Assembly: GCF_016306625.1 (NCBI RefSeq)
Contig: NZ_JACOII010000028.1
Location: 62,001-126,000, forward strand
Reading direction: 5' to 3'
Length of the DNA: 64,000 nucleotides
Source of the DNA: Xenorhabdus lircayensis
GTDB taxonomy: Bacteria > Pseudomonadota > Gammaproteobacteria > Enterobacterales > Enterobacteriaceae
The position numbers and the translations under genes are program-made. The notes under the pieces are model-generated. The model saw nothing but the letters and a program-made list of their open reading frames with translations, was not told the origin of the DNA and did not search any database. Shown here one piece after another: positions 1-8,486 of the stretch; within the stretch, counting starts at the first letter, position 1, and every line of letters starts with the position of its first letter.

Positions 1-198
1 AAATCAGTAGAAATTATGCCGTATGTTCCCAACAAAAGCGGAATAACAGTGCAAGCCTCTGATTTACGTGGAGCCGCAGCCTTAGTTATTGCAGCATTGA
101 AAATATCGGGAAAAACAAAAATAGGCGGCATTGATCACCTTGAACGCGGTTATCCCGACCTGTTAGGACAACTTCGTGTATTGGGAGCCAAAATTTAA
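1..198 (+). CDS. MurA-family enolpyruvyl transferase, C-terminal end (partial, 5' outside window)
   Basis: The frame is open from base 1, so only about 65 C-terminal residues are visible. They match the last inside-out alpha/beta repeat of UDP-GlcNAc enolpyruvyl transferases: the block VQASDLRGAAALVIAAL corresponds to the MurA ATDLRASASLVLAGL region, and HLERGYPDLLGQLRVLGAKI matches the MurA C-terminal helix. This class moves the enolpyruvyl group of PEP to a sugar or nucleotide hydroxyl. The aminotransferase, phosphatase and kinase that follow are those of nikkomycin/polyoxin clusters, so a NikO/PolA-type role (UMP enolpyruvyl transfer) is more likely than peptidoglycan synthesis; that is inference from context. 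A 22-base gap separates it from the next gene, suggesting one operon. A second copy of housekeeping murA is the alternative. Confidence 0.75.
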   Translation, partial: KSVEIMPYVPNKSGITVQASDLRGAAALVIAALKISGKTKIGGIDHLERGYPDLLGQLRVLGAKI

Positions 199-220
199 GA
201 TTCTGATATGGAGTGTATAA

Positions 221-1330
221 ATGGCGGACATGACACCAATTAATTATCCACTGCCTCTGGCACCCAAGCACCCTTCTCGTCAGAGAGAATTTTTGTCTAA
301 TGGCATAAATTTGCGCAGTGGTGAATTACATCATAATGTGTTAACAAAAATAATTCAGAATATTGATATCCCTCCACAAAGACATCAATTTTATCCTTAT
401 CCTCAAGTTGAGCATGAACATGCAGCAAAAACATTGGGAATTGATCCGTCTTCTATTTATTTCACTCCGGGATCAGATATCGCAATTGGCCTGATATTGC
501 GCCTGATTGCTTGTACAACAAAAAGATTAATTATACCCATACCTAACTATTTTGGCTGGATTGACCATGCCAACCTTAATCAGATCAACATATTGCCAAT
601 TTATTTTGATGATCAGTGTGCTGAAAATTTCTGTATCAAAACATTACTGGAGATAATCCAAACGGCTCCACCATCCATTCTCGCAATTTCAAATCCCAAT
701 AGCCCAACAGGGATAGAATTTGATAATAATACGTTATTAAAAATTTCTCATTCCTGTGCGAAGAATGGTCATTTATTGGTTATCGACGAATGTTTTATAG
801 CATTTGGCAACATCAATCATTTAGCTCTTTTAGGCCAGCCTGAACACATTATTTATGTCCGATCATTTTCTAAAGGTTACGGTTTGGCTGGTGCTCGTAT
901 TGCCGCCACAATAGCCTCTCCAGAAATTATTCATATTTTGTCCCAAGAAAGGACAGAATCTGCTATCTCAGGGAGTACTTGGGCAATACTTCACGGAATT
1001 TTAGCCAAAGAAGATCACATTAAACAAATTTGCCAATCCATTATTACAACAAGAAAATATGTCATTGAGACCATCATGGCATTACGTCCAAATTGGCAAA
1101 TTCTTCCTTCAGGAGCCAATTTCATCAATATCAAAACCAATGGTGACTATCCCGCTGAATTAGTCGAAACAGCAGCTTTAGGTGGTTTTTACATCCGTGA
1201 TATGAGTTCACAGGAAAGAATGAATGGATACATCAGGATTGGTATTGGAGAATTGGAATTAATGGTGAAATTCCTCAAGCAAATTTTTCCCTCGGAATAC
1301 GATTACAGTGAACGAAATTACAGTGAATAG
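221..1330 (+). CDS. HisC-like PLP aminotransferase (class I/II)
   Basis: A fold-type I aminotransferase of 369 residues. Visible motifs are SNPNSPTG (about 157-164), the PLP-contacting IDE (188-190), the Schiff-base lysine in SFSKGYGLAGAR (K218) and R226. The closest family pattern is histidinol-phosphate aminotransferase or threonine-phosphate decarboxylase. In nikkomycin/polyoxin pathways a HisC-like enzyme (NikK/PolI) installs the amine of the aminohexuronic-acid nucleoside, and the flanking enolpyruvyl transferase and phosphatase make that the preferred role; the substrate is inferred. GGAG lies about 8 bases before the ATG. The C-terminus ends in an in-frame five-codon near duplication (DYSER/NYSE). 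Housekeeping hisC would sit in a his operon, which is not present here. Confidence 0.85.
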   Translation: MADMTPINYPLPLAPKHPSRQREFLSNGINLRSGELHHNVLTKIIQNIDIPPQRHQFYPYPQVEHEHAAKTLGIDPSSIYFTPGSDIAIGLILRLIACTTKRLIIPIPNYFGWIDHANLNQINILPIYFDDQCAENFCIKTLLEIIQTAPPSILAISNPNSPTGIEFDNNTLLKISHSCAKNGHLLVIDECFIAFGNINHLALLGQPEHIIYVRSFSKGYGLAGARIAATIASPEIIHILSQERTESAISGSTWAILHGILAKEDHIKQICQSIITTRKYVIETIMALRPNWQILPSGANFINIKTNGDYPAELVETAALGGFYIRDMSSQERMNGYIRIGIGELELMVKFLKQIFPSEYDYSERNYSE

Positions 1331-1332
1331 TG

Positions 1333-2028
1333 ATGAAAACACAGTTAAATAATATCAGTCAACTGAATATCTACCCAATACACCACACTGATATCCTGAA
1401 CGGACGAAGGTTGAAAATCAGGCATACAGTTCTAAGTGATTGTGGAACACTCATTCGTTGTGGCATGCAGCGAGGAAAAGAACAAGCCACGTTCAATGTA
1501 TTATCAGAGATATTATCCATCAATAGCTGGGTAGATTTACGCACACCTGAAGAATATGAACCACAATTCAATGGTCATCATTTTCCTGCATCAACAAAAT
1601 ATCTAAATCGTCCTATTAGATTTAAACCACCAGAGAATAATCTGACACATATTGTCACAGAATCTGATTATATCGATCTTTATTTCACCATGAGTCATGC
1701 CGCATGGGCCATTGCTCAAGAAGTGACTGAATTACTTCATACAGGAAACGTTGTTCTTCATTGCAGCTTAGGGAAAGATCGCACAGGGCTTGTGACAGCG
1801 GCCATTCTTCACCAGCTCCAATTTTCTGCCATAAATATCGCCCATGACTTTGCACTGTCCGCCAGATTTCTCCGTCGTCAGTATCAATTGATCCAAAATA
1901 AAGCCAAAAGAAATGGTGTTCCCAACCACCTTCAAGCGCGCCGTTATGAACTATCGGAGAAAACAATTGTTCCTGTGCTGAATGAATGGACAAAAATAAT
2001 AAAACGCCGCAGGAATGAGCATGATTGA
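1333..2028 (+). CDS. CX5R tyrosine/dual-specificity-type phosphatase
   Basis: A protein of about 231 residues with the protein-tyrosine-phosphatase signature HCSLGKDRTG (nucleophile C144, R150) and a likely general acid in WVDLRTPEE (D68). This fits the bacterial Y_phosphatase3 group. In nikkomycin and polyoxin clusters a protein of this class (NikL/PolJ) removes phosphate from nucleoside intermediates rather than from proteins; its place between an aminotransferase and a small kinase supports that role by context only. The ATG at 1333 sits two bases after the preceding stop; a GTG at 1330 in the same frame would overlap that stop. The 3' end overlaps the kinase gene, so the arm is translationally coupled. 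Confidence 0.8.
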   Translation: MKTQLNNISQLNIYPIHHTDILNGRRLKIRHTVLSDCGTLIRCGMQRGKEQATFNVLSEILSINSWVDLRTPEEYEPQFNGHHFPASTKYLNRPIRFKPPENNLTHIVTESDYIDLYFTMSHAAWAIAQEVTELLHTGNVVLHCSLGKDRTGLVTAAILHQLQFSAINIAHDFALSARFLRRQYQLIQNKAKRNGVPNHLQARRYELSEKTIVPVLNEWTKIIKRRRNEHD

Positions 2029-2554
2029 TAATATGCACCGCATTTTAGTGATTGGCTCTCCAGGAGCAGGAAAATCAACCTTCGCCAAGAAATTGAGTCA
2101 AATTTGCTCGATTCCCTTGTTTCATCTTGACCAAGAATATTGGCAACAAGGATGGATAGCCCCTTCGGCAGAGGAATGGCAGCAGAAATTATGGTTCTTA
2201 ACGAATCGATCAGAATGGATTATCGATGGTAATTATGGCTCAAGTTTGTCACAACGTTTGGAAAAAGCAGATACCGTAATTCACCTCTATCTGCCAACCT
2301 ATATTTGTTTATTTCAAGCATTAAAACGAATATTTAAATGGCATGGAAAACAACGACCAGACATGGCCTCTGGCTGCCATGAGAAAATGAATATAAATTT
2401 TTTACGACAAATCATAAAATATCGAAGACACCAATTTAAAAAAGACAAATTATTATTGGATAATTTTCATGGATTTTATATTCAACTTACCTCGCGGGCA
2501 GAAATGGAGGCATTCTTAAAAAAGATGGCTAAATGTCATAAACATAATCATTGA
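2021..2554 (+). CDS. small P-loop kinase, adenylate-kinase / topology-modulation (FlaR-like) family
   Basis: A 177-residue NTP-binding protein with a Walker A motif GSPGAGKST near its N-terminus, the pattern FHLDQEYWQQGW seen after it in FlaR/topology-modulation-like kinases, and WIIDGNYG at the strand-2/lid position. I chose the ATG at 2021 because AGGA at 2011-2014 is then at ideal spacing (6 bases); an ATG at 2015 would abut it. The gene overlaps the phosphatase stop by 8 bases. Kinases of this size in nikkomycin/polyoxin clusters phosphorylate the nucleoside 2'-hydroxyl as a hidden, later removed modification. A paired kinase and phosphatase here suggests the same logic, or self-resistance by phosphorylating the product. 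The substrate is inferred. Confidence 0.75.
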   Translation: MIDNMHRILVIGSPGAGKSTFAKKLSQICSIPLFHLDQEYWQQGWIAPSAEEWQQKLWFLTNRSEWIIDGNYGSSLSQRLEKADTVIHLYLPTYICLFQALKRIFKWHGKQRPDMASGCHEKMNINFLRQIIKYRRHQFKKDKLLLDNFHGFYIQLTSRAEMEAFLKKMAKCHKHNH

Positions 2555-2612
2555 ATAGATATTTTGAATCTAAATTTGAAATATTACCATTCATTGATTG
2601 AATGAGAGAAAA

Positions 2613-3848
2613 ATGATCATGGTTCTGAACATTCGAGAACGCCTATTTTTACTGGCAATGGCAATTGGCAGTATGGGCGGAGGTATCTGGCGCCCCGTGG
2701 CAATCTTTTATTTAGTGTTGGTTCAAGGATTAAATATCGTAGATGTTGGACTATCAATGACGATAGGTGCCATGATCGCGTTGCTTATTGCTGGCTTTCC
2801 TGCCGGCTTACTGGCTGATAGATTAGGGCCAGCTAACGCGACTCTGTTAGGTAGCCTACTACGATTTATTGCAGTTCCCTGGATGTTGGTTGTTTCAACA
2901 CCTTGGCAGGTCGCCATCATTGTTATGTTTGTTTCAATCGGTGAGCGTATTTATTGGTGTGCCAATCCCGCCGCGATAAGGACTCTATTTCCTGTTAAAA
3001 ATACCCAGCTAAATGTTTTTGCCATTATAAATAGTTGCAGAAATATTGGGCTGGGTTGTGGAGCATTGCTATCCCTATTCTTTATTGATAAAGATGGAAT
3101 ATCTAATTTTATGGCTAACTTGATTATCTGGGGTAATTCATTTGGTTATTTTATATCAGGGATTATTATTTTCACTATAACTCAAAAGGCCACCAAACAA
3201 CCCGCCAACATTACGCTAAATTTGATTCAAACAGATAAAAATAAAACATCATCTTTTTCCATCCTTCAGGATAGAAAATATCTTATTTTCATTTTTTTGA
3301 TTGGCATATTACTACTGGCAGGTAAAAGCATCGAGCTGGTATTACCTTACTATTTTCTTATTGAACTCGCACTGCCATCTTGGTTTGCTGCCTTTGTTTT
3401 TACAGGTCTCTGTTTTGGTATTCCTTGCTTTCAAAACGTTGCATTAAGATTAGGCAATAAACTTGGATGTCTGAAATCGTTGGCATGGTCTAGCTTTTTG
3501 CAAACGATGGCCTATGGCATTATTTTCTTTCTTAATGGTGATTTTTTATTGCAATTTATCTTAATTTTTATCGTGACTTTGTTACTTAGCCTTTCTGAAG
3601 CTATTCTCGGAGCGCAAATGGGGGTAGCCATTTTAATGTTTTCTCTCTCAGGTCATGAAGGCCGTTATTCTGCTGTTCTTCAATTCGCTTTTGGCGGCTC
3701 CACTGTTATTGCTCCCTGGTTGTTCACCCAGCTTCTCAGTTTTTCCAGCGCCATTTTATGGGGAAGTATTATATTATATGTTACCTTAACGGGTATCGGG
3801 TTTCTTATTCTCAATCAATATCACAACAGCAGAAACAACCAGTTTTAA
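2613..3848 (+). CDS. MFS transporter, probable product exporter
   Basis: About 411 residues with roughly twelve hydrophobic segments and a major-facilitator loop motif GLLADRLGP between TM2 and TM3. I place the start at the ATG at 2613, which follows GAGA at close range; upstream in-frame ATG at 2598 would add five polar residues. It is the last gene of the plus arm and ends only 18 bases before the convergent stop of the ATP-grasp gene at 3867, with no clear terminator hairpin between. Its position after biosynthetic enzymes suggests efflux of, and self-protection against, the cluster product. Specificity cannot be read from the sequence. Confidence 0.8.
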   Translation: MIMVLNIRERLFLLAMAIGSMGGGIWRPVAIFYLVLVQGLNIVDVGLSMTIGAMIALLIAGFPAGLLADRLGPANATLLGSLLRFIAVPWMLVVSTPWQVAIIVMFVSIGERIYWCANPAAIRTLFPVKNTQLNVFAIINSCRNIGLGCGALLSLFFIDKDGISNFMANLIIWGNSFGYFISGIIIFTITQKATKQPANITLNLIQTDKNKTSSFSILQDRKYLIFIFLIGILLLAGKSIELVLPYYFLIELALPSWFAAFVFTGLCFGIPCFQNVALRLGNKLGCLKSLAWSSFLQTMAYGIIFFLNGDFLLQFILIFIVTLLLSLSEAILGAQMGVAILMFSLSGHEGRYSAVLQFAFGGSTVIAPWLFTQLLSFSSAILWGSIILYVTLTGIGFLILNQYHNSRNNQF

Positions 3849-3866
3849 AAATAAGGAAATAGGTCA

Positions 3867-5195
3867 TTAATTTATATCACGACTAACAAAACTCACATAA
3901 TGTCGGTTAGATACTTTACTGGCCAGTTCGGCCACAATATTACCCAGTAATTTTTCCTGATCCAGTGGTTGATAAATAAGTGCATCAACACCTTCAGAAG
4001 GGACACCCAGTGCGATCATATGATCATTCGCTTCAATCTCTACCACTCTTTGCTGTTTTTCATTTCTATCCAATACGATGATATCTTGACCTGAATAATG
4101 TCGAATCATATCACGCCATATGATCTCAACCTGAGAAGGGTCGAGCTCCATAATATAAGGACTATTCTCCTGAACAGCCCGATTAAATAAATAAGCAGGA
4201 AATAGAGGGACTGCACGGTGGAGCCCCAATCCAGACGCATGGCGAGGGTTAATTTCTGTCGCAAAAAATTCACTGCCTGTCCAGATTCCATCAAGACTGA
4301 AAATTCCCCGATAACCGACTTCCCCTGCAAGTTTTTCTCCCGCCAATCGAGTGTAATCACGCATAATGTCAGCGAATTTTCCAGGTTGCCAGCGATTCGA
4401 TGAACCACAAAATAGAAGCTGGTTAGTTGTTTTTTCAAAAACAGTCAATATTTCTATCGGATCAAAGACAGCAACGCCATTTGGCAAGACCATAGCCAGG
4501 ATACTGCATGGAACCCCTTGTATAAACTCAGCCATGCGAAATTTTCTGGTTTTATCGCGGAATTTATCCAACACATCGGCAATTTCATGATGATCCTTAA
4601 TCCAAGACAAGCCACTTGATCCTGCATTAAATAACTTTGAATTATCAGCGGCCAATACAACCCCTTTCCCTTTGTTAAGAAGGTGAAATGCTGCTACTGC
4701 ATCATTAAGGACAGGATCAATTATTTTATAAGAAGGTGTATTAATACCCCATCGACGAAGGCTATCATCGATATAGATCTTATCTTCAAATTTCGCCCAT
4801 TCAGGTCGTTGCCAACCGTAAATAGATCTGTCTGTTAATTGAGAAAGTGGTAATCTCACTCCCCCTAAGAAAGTGATATTCTTTTCTGGATCAATTTTGC
4901 TCAACCAATGCTTGATACAAACAAACTGGTTTTCCAATATCACTTGTAGGGGTCGTTGCTCAATATTAACAATATGCCAGCACAATACCCCTTTGGGGCG
5001 CCAAGATTCATCTGATACGGATATCATCGCCTTTATTTTGGCACCACATATTTGCAGTTCAAACATCAAATTTTTCAACGTCTCCAGATTATCTGAATAA
5101 TCAATTAGAAAACCGACCTCACGGTTTTGCCAATATGCTCTCAGATTTTTTGTTATTTCCGTAAACCAATTATCTGATACCCGTTGTATAGTCAT
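3867..5195 (-). CDS. ATP-grasp ligase (second copy, last gene of minus arm)
   Basis: A protein of 442 residues. The C-terminal half has the metal-binding ATP-grasp motif ATEINPRHASGLG (E314, N316, R318), preceded by GYRGIFSLDGIW and the EFIQGVPCS segment typical of the ATP-binding lobe. The N-terminal ~140 residues are not recognisable. ATP-grasp ligases activate a carboxylate as acyl phosphate and join it to an amine; they build the amide in nikkomycin (NikS) and ligate ribosomal peptides in pheganomycin (PGM1). The ATG overlaps the stop of the upstream ATP-grasp gene (ATGA), so both are translated from one message and may act in sequence or as a pair. The two proteins are divergent, not a recent duplication. 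Confidence 0.75.
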   Translation of the reverse strand: MTIQRVSDNWFTEITKNLRAYWQNREVGFLIDYSDNLETLKNLMFELQICGAKIKAMISVSDESWRPKGVLCWHIVNIEQRPLQVILENQFVCIKHWLSKIDPEKNITFLGGVRLPLSQLTDRSIYGWQRPEWAKFEDKIYIDDSLRRWGINTPSYKIIDPVLNDAVAAFHLLNKGKGVVLAADNSKLFNAGSSGLSWIKDHHEIADVLDKFRDKTRKFRMAEFIQGVPCSILAMVLPNGVAVFDPIEILTVFEKTTNQLLFCGSSNRWQPGKFADIMRDYTRLAGEKLAGEVGYRGIFSLDGIWTGSEFFATEINPRHASGLGLHRAVPLFPAYLFNRAVQENSPYIMELDPSQVEIIWRDMIRHYSGQDIIVLDRNEKQQRVVEIEANDHMIALGVPSEGVDALIYQPLDQEKLLGNIVAELASKVSNRHYVSFVSRDIN

Positions 5196-6418
5196 TTATT
5201 CTCCGTCCATAAAGCATTTGTTTTCCACCAAGCATCAATTTCAGTGATAACGTTGGCTGGATCACAAGCAATCGGCTGTAAGGCAAATGCTTTGGCAATG
5301 TGATCTGAAATCGAGCGAGGGGCTTGATAATGCTGACCGGTACGTGCCATCAATTGATAATCAGTGATACCAGAAACAGGGCAATTTTCCGGTGCATAGC
5401 TAAACATTCCCTCTTTGGGAGGAAACCAGGCAAACCCTGCCATAGCCTGAGGACGAATACTTTGATAGGTTTCTTTCGAGCGTAGTCCTGCCTGACCAAG
5501 CAGCGTTTCTTTGTACAAATTCAAACCAAATGCCATTTCATACACAGGCACATGCCCTGCTCCCCCTGGGCGACACGCGATTTCACACAACACAAGATGG
5601 TGTGTTTTTTCACAAAAGAAGGCTTCAGCATGAAATGCCGTGGTATCAGGTGTAGGAGGAAGGCTCATGATCACTTTTGACATGAATGAGGACAATTGCG
5701 CAGTCAAAGGATTATCCGGCAATAACATCCAACTAAGCAGAGCGGAATTCCCACTGACAGCAGAGAAATTGGCAGTTGTGTGCGAAGGCCAACAATGTAG
5801 CATTTCACCATTCCTCATCAGCCCATCAATAGTGAAAAATTCCCCTTCAATCCACTCTTCAACAAGGTAGCCTTGTTTTAATGACTCAAAATTGATGTTC
5901 TGTAACTGTGCTGCATAGTGAATGATCTGCACTCCCACCGATCCACCACCATCGACTGGCTTAATAACAATCGGAAAACCACACTCATCAGCAAATTTCT
6001 CTACCGACTGCCTGTCAGTCACTTGCAACATTTTGGCAACCGGAATCCCATTCTTACGCAACAGGGATTTCATTATCCATTTGTTGCGATAAGCAAGTGC
6101 CGATATTTCGTTCTGCCCCATTAAACCCGCTTTTTCACGCACTTGCGCTGCCCGTAATACATCAATCTCTGTTGCAGAAACAAGACGATCAATCTGTTTT
6201 TCTTCAACTAATTTAAGAATTAATTCATCGACCGAGGGTGAGTTATAATTATCAACAGAGTAAATTCCCTTAAAATATTGATGTTCCTTATTAGATAAAT
6301 TTGTTGATGTCGATAACAATACTTTAGGTGTTACAAGAAAAACCTCTGTTTCAACCTCAGAAAACCATGATGCAATTTTTTCTATAATAGGGCGACGATT
6401 GAGAATCAGTACTCTCAT
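5192..6418 (-). CDS. ATP-grasp carboxylate-amine ligase
   Basis: A 408-residue ATP-grasp enzyme starting at the ATG at 6418, which is preceded by AGGGA at 5 bases; the frame is open 165 bases further up, but that part overlaps the previous gene and encodes a shadow hydrophobic stretch. Visible motifs: VIKPVDGGGSVGV (K153, G-rich loop 157-163), LVEEWIEGEFF (adenine-side E187/E188), HAEAFF (E265) and LCEIACRPGGAGH (metal ligand E279, R283). The pattern resembles the D-Ala-D-Ala-ligase-related family that joins amino acids or peptides (BacD and carnosine-synthase type). It follows the caspase-like gene by 43 bases and overlaps the next ligase by 4. It probably forms an amide in the cluster product; substrates are unknown. 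Confidence 0.85.
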   Translation of the reverse strand: MRVLILNRRPIIEKIASWFSEVETEVFLVTPKVLLSTSTNLSNKEHQYFKGIYSVDNYNSPSVDELILKLVEEKQIDRLVSATEIDVLRAAQVREKAGLMGQNEISALAYRNKWIMKSLLRKNGIPVAKMLQVTDRQSVEKFADECGFPIVIKPVDGGGSVGVQIIHYAAQLQNINFESLKQGYLVEEWIEGEFFTIDGLMRNGEMLHCWPSHTTANFSAVSGNSALLSWMLLPDNPLTAQLSSFMSKVIMSLPPTPDTTAFHAEAFFCEKTHHLVLCEIACRPGGAGHVPVYEMAFGLNLYKETLLGQAGLRSKETYQSIRPQAMAGFAWFPPKEGMFSYAPENCPVSGITDYQLMARTGQHYQAPRSISDHIAKAFALQPIACDPANVITEIDAWWKTNALWTENK

Positions 6419-6461
6419 TATATTTCCCTGCCGTAATTTGATGACATGAAAAATATTATCC

Positions 6462-8351
6462 CTATGGCTGTTTAGGTAAGCAAGCCAGACGGATACGGAG
6501 AAAAGCAATATCAAAACCAGATACAGCGATAATTCGAATACTATGTAAATCACATCCCTGATTTTCATCCAACTTAAATTCAAACTTTATTACATCATCA
6601 TGTTTCAATTCTGTTGTTTTTATATCAGAGGCAAAACATTGCCCCGTGGATTTATCATATCCACGAAGTTCCAGATGTACTCGATGAGAAATGGGATGAA
6701 CAGAATGTGGAATATGGAGTCGTATTTTTGCGGTTATAATTTCTCCTTGCCGGGCAATCAATGTTTCCGTCAAGTTTTCCAGACGGATACCTCCACAACG
6801 GTAGGCTGAAAGTGGGCCACAGACCCGGCACATATGGGTTTCGCTACATCCCGTCGCCATCCCTGCGTTACCAAATGAAGAGACTTCCATCAATGTTCCA
6901 CATCGTTGGCATGATTCAACTGTTTTTAACGTATTAAGCAATTGATCGTAATGCAGCAAATCAAAGGCCTCAAAACTTTCACGACTTTCATGCAATAACG
7001 AAACCAAAACTTTTTCCCATTGAGTGAGCAATAGTTGGATAAGCGCGTTATTTCGCAAGAGTTCTTTTTTATCGTCAGGAACATAAGAAACTTCATGTTT
7101 TTTCAGAGAAAAGAGAGCCAGCCGTTCAATATTCATGAGCTTTTCACGCAGGCCAGATAACTTATCTGCCACCATATCACCTAACCACGCATCAATAGAA
7201 CGCAGCAACCGATGTCCATGAATTCCCTCTTCCAATACCGTCTTAATCCACGTAATGGCCCTGCGGGTTGATTCTGATTCCACACGATCATGTTGACCTA
7301 CTGACAAAGGTTGATTTTCATCTTGTAGTGACAATTGCAACGTTGGATCACCAAGCAGCGCAAATGTGAACGGTTGCCCAAGTACAGCACAAGCGTCATT
7401 AAGTGCTGCCGCGATTTGTCCAAGCGGTACTTTTTCTTTCGCCATTTTTCTCAATAGTGTCAGAAGGTCATCTGGGGCAACCAATGGGCGGATAGGTGCT
7501 AAAACAGCAGCAGGCCACCCTTCTGTCAATGCCAAGGTCATTGATACCGGAGAGGGATAAAGTTCTTCAGCAACATTAAAGCCATTGCAGCATATATAAT
7601 TAATGGCATAAGCACGAATATCCAGCCCATAAAATACGTGTGTTTTTCCATGCGCACGCTTGCATCGCCGAGTGATGCTTGAGCACCCACATTCAGGCAT
7701 CAGGGGAAATTCTGTTTCTTCAAGCAACCCACAAACAGTCAGTGAAGGCAACTTCGCATGACCTCCCTCACCATGACTTCTGATCGTTTTCAGCATGGCG
7801 GGTTGTGCAAGCAAAACAGCTAGCTGTTCTGGCTCGCTTTCATCACTGGTATATTTATGTTTCGGTGCATCGATAAGAAATTCATTCTGTTCTGAAAGTG
7901 ATGGTTTTAATAATGACTTAGCAATCAAATAACTGAGGCTAGAAAAAGTTCTTCCACATAAAAAACCGATATTTTTGCCGGCTTCAGCGGCTATTTCCAG
8001 CATACTGGCAACAAAGCCGACTTTCAGCTCATGAGTCATTGCTATGATCAGAATGTTTTTTTCTCTGGCTTCCTGTAACAACAATTTGGTGTTATCAATA
8101 TCGTTGACTGGAATAACGTGATAACCCATAACATTTGCATATAACAAAGCCATCGAACGAGTATTTTCACTAATATTCAATATCGCAACATCCTTATTGC
8201 GGCCTGTGCGAAATTCATCCACATACATTTCCGCTATCACTTGACGCCAGCGAATTTCTTGCGCAGTATTTTCTGGCCGAATAATTGGGATCCCTAAGCC
8301 AGAAGCAACCACATCATTATATTCAGAAAGTGTATTCAACCAATTTATCAT
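6462..8351 (-). CDS. caspase-fold (C25/CHAT-like) protease-like protein with zinc ribbon
   Basis: A 629-residue protein not recognised as a named gene. Residues ~50-345 resemble the clan CD caspase-like fold: SHGEGGHA gives a candidate catalytic His193, NYICCNGF gives Cys254/Cys255 at the end of a hydrophobic strand, and FALLGDPTLQL (330-340) is the closing motif common in gingipain (C25) and CHAT peptidases. Residues ~360-475 look helical. CQRCG (481-485) and CRVCG (508-512) form a CxxC...CxxC zinc-ribbon pattern, followed by ~100 residues with beta-sandwich character. There is no signal peptide, so it acts in the cytoplasm. Between a small leader-like protein and peptide ligases it could release a modified product from a precursor; this is inference. 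A CHAT-like scaffold without protease activity is the alternative. Confidence 0.65.
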   Translation of the reverse strand: MINWLNTLSEYNDVVASGLGIPIIRPENTAQEIRWRQVIAEMYVDEFRTGRNKDVAILNISENTRSMALLYANVMGYHVIPVNDIDNTKLLLQEAREKNILIIAMTHELKVGFVASMLEIAAEAGKNIGFLCGRTFSSLSYLIAKSLLKPSLSEQNEFLIDAPKHKYTSDESEPEQLAVLLAQPAMLKTIRSHGEGGHAKLPSLTVCGLLEETEFPLMPECGCSSITRRCKRAHGKTHVFYGLDIRAYAINYICCNGFNVAEELYPSPVSMTLALTEGWPAAVLAPIRPLVAPDDLLTLLRKMAKEKVPLGQIAAALNDACAVLGQPFTFALLGDPTLQLSLQDENQPLSVGQHDRVESESTRRAITWIKTVLEEGIHGHRLLRSIDAWLGDMVADKLSGLREKLMNIERLALFSLKKHEVSYVPDDKKELLRNNALIQLLLTQWEKVLVSLLHESRESFEAFDLLHYDQLLNTLKTVESCQRCGTLMEVSSFGNAGMATGCSETHMCRVCGPLSAYRCGGIRLENLTETLIARQGEIITAKIRLHIPHSVHPISHRVHLELRGYDKSTGQCFASDIKTTELKHDDVIKFEFKLDENQGCDLHSIRIIAVSGFDIAFLRIRLACLPKQP

Positions 8352-8486
8352 GTGACTGTTCCCGGCTGGTTAATAACATGATTAGCCAACAGCTAAATAG
8401 TAATTTTTCCCTGGGTTAACCGCTTTAGGTTGCCCCAAAAAGCCATTTCACTGTTATTTATCTATTACCTATTTCATGCAGTAAAA

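Noticed and set aside
6419-6583. Hydrophobic N-terminal extension on the first ATP-grasp ligase
   Set aside because: The stretch overlaps the caspase-like gene in another frame; the ATG at 6418 has a good ribosome site and begins a normal ATP-grasp N-terminus.
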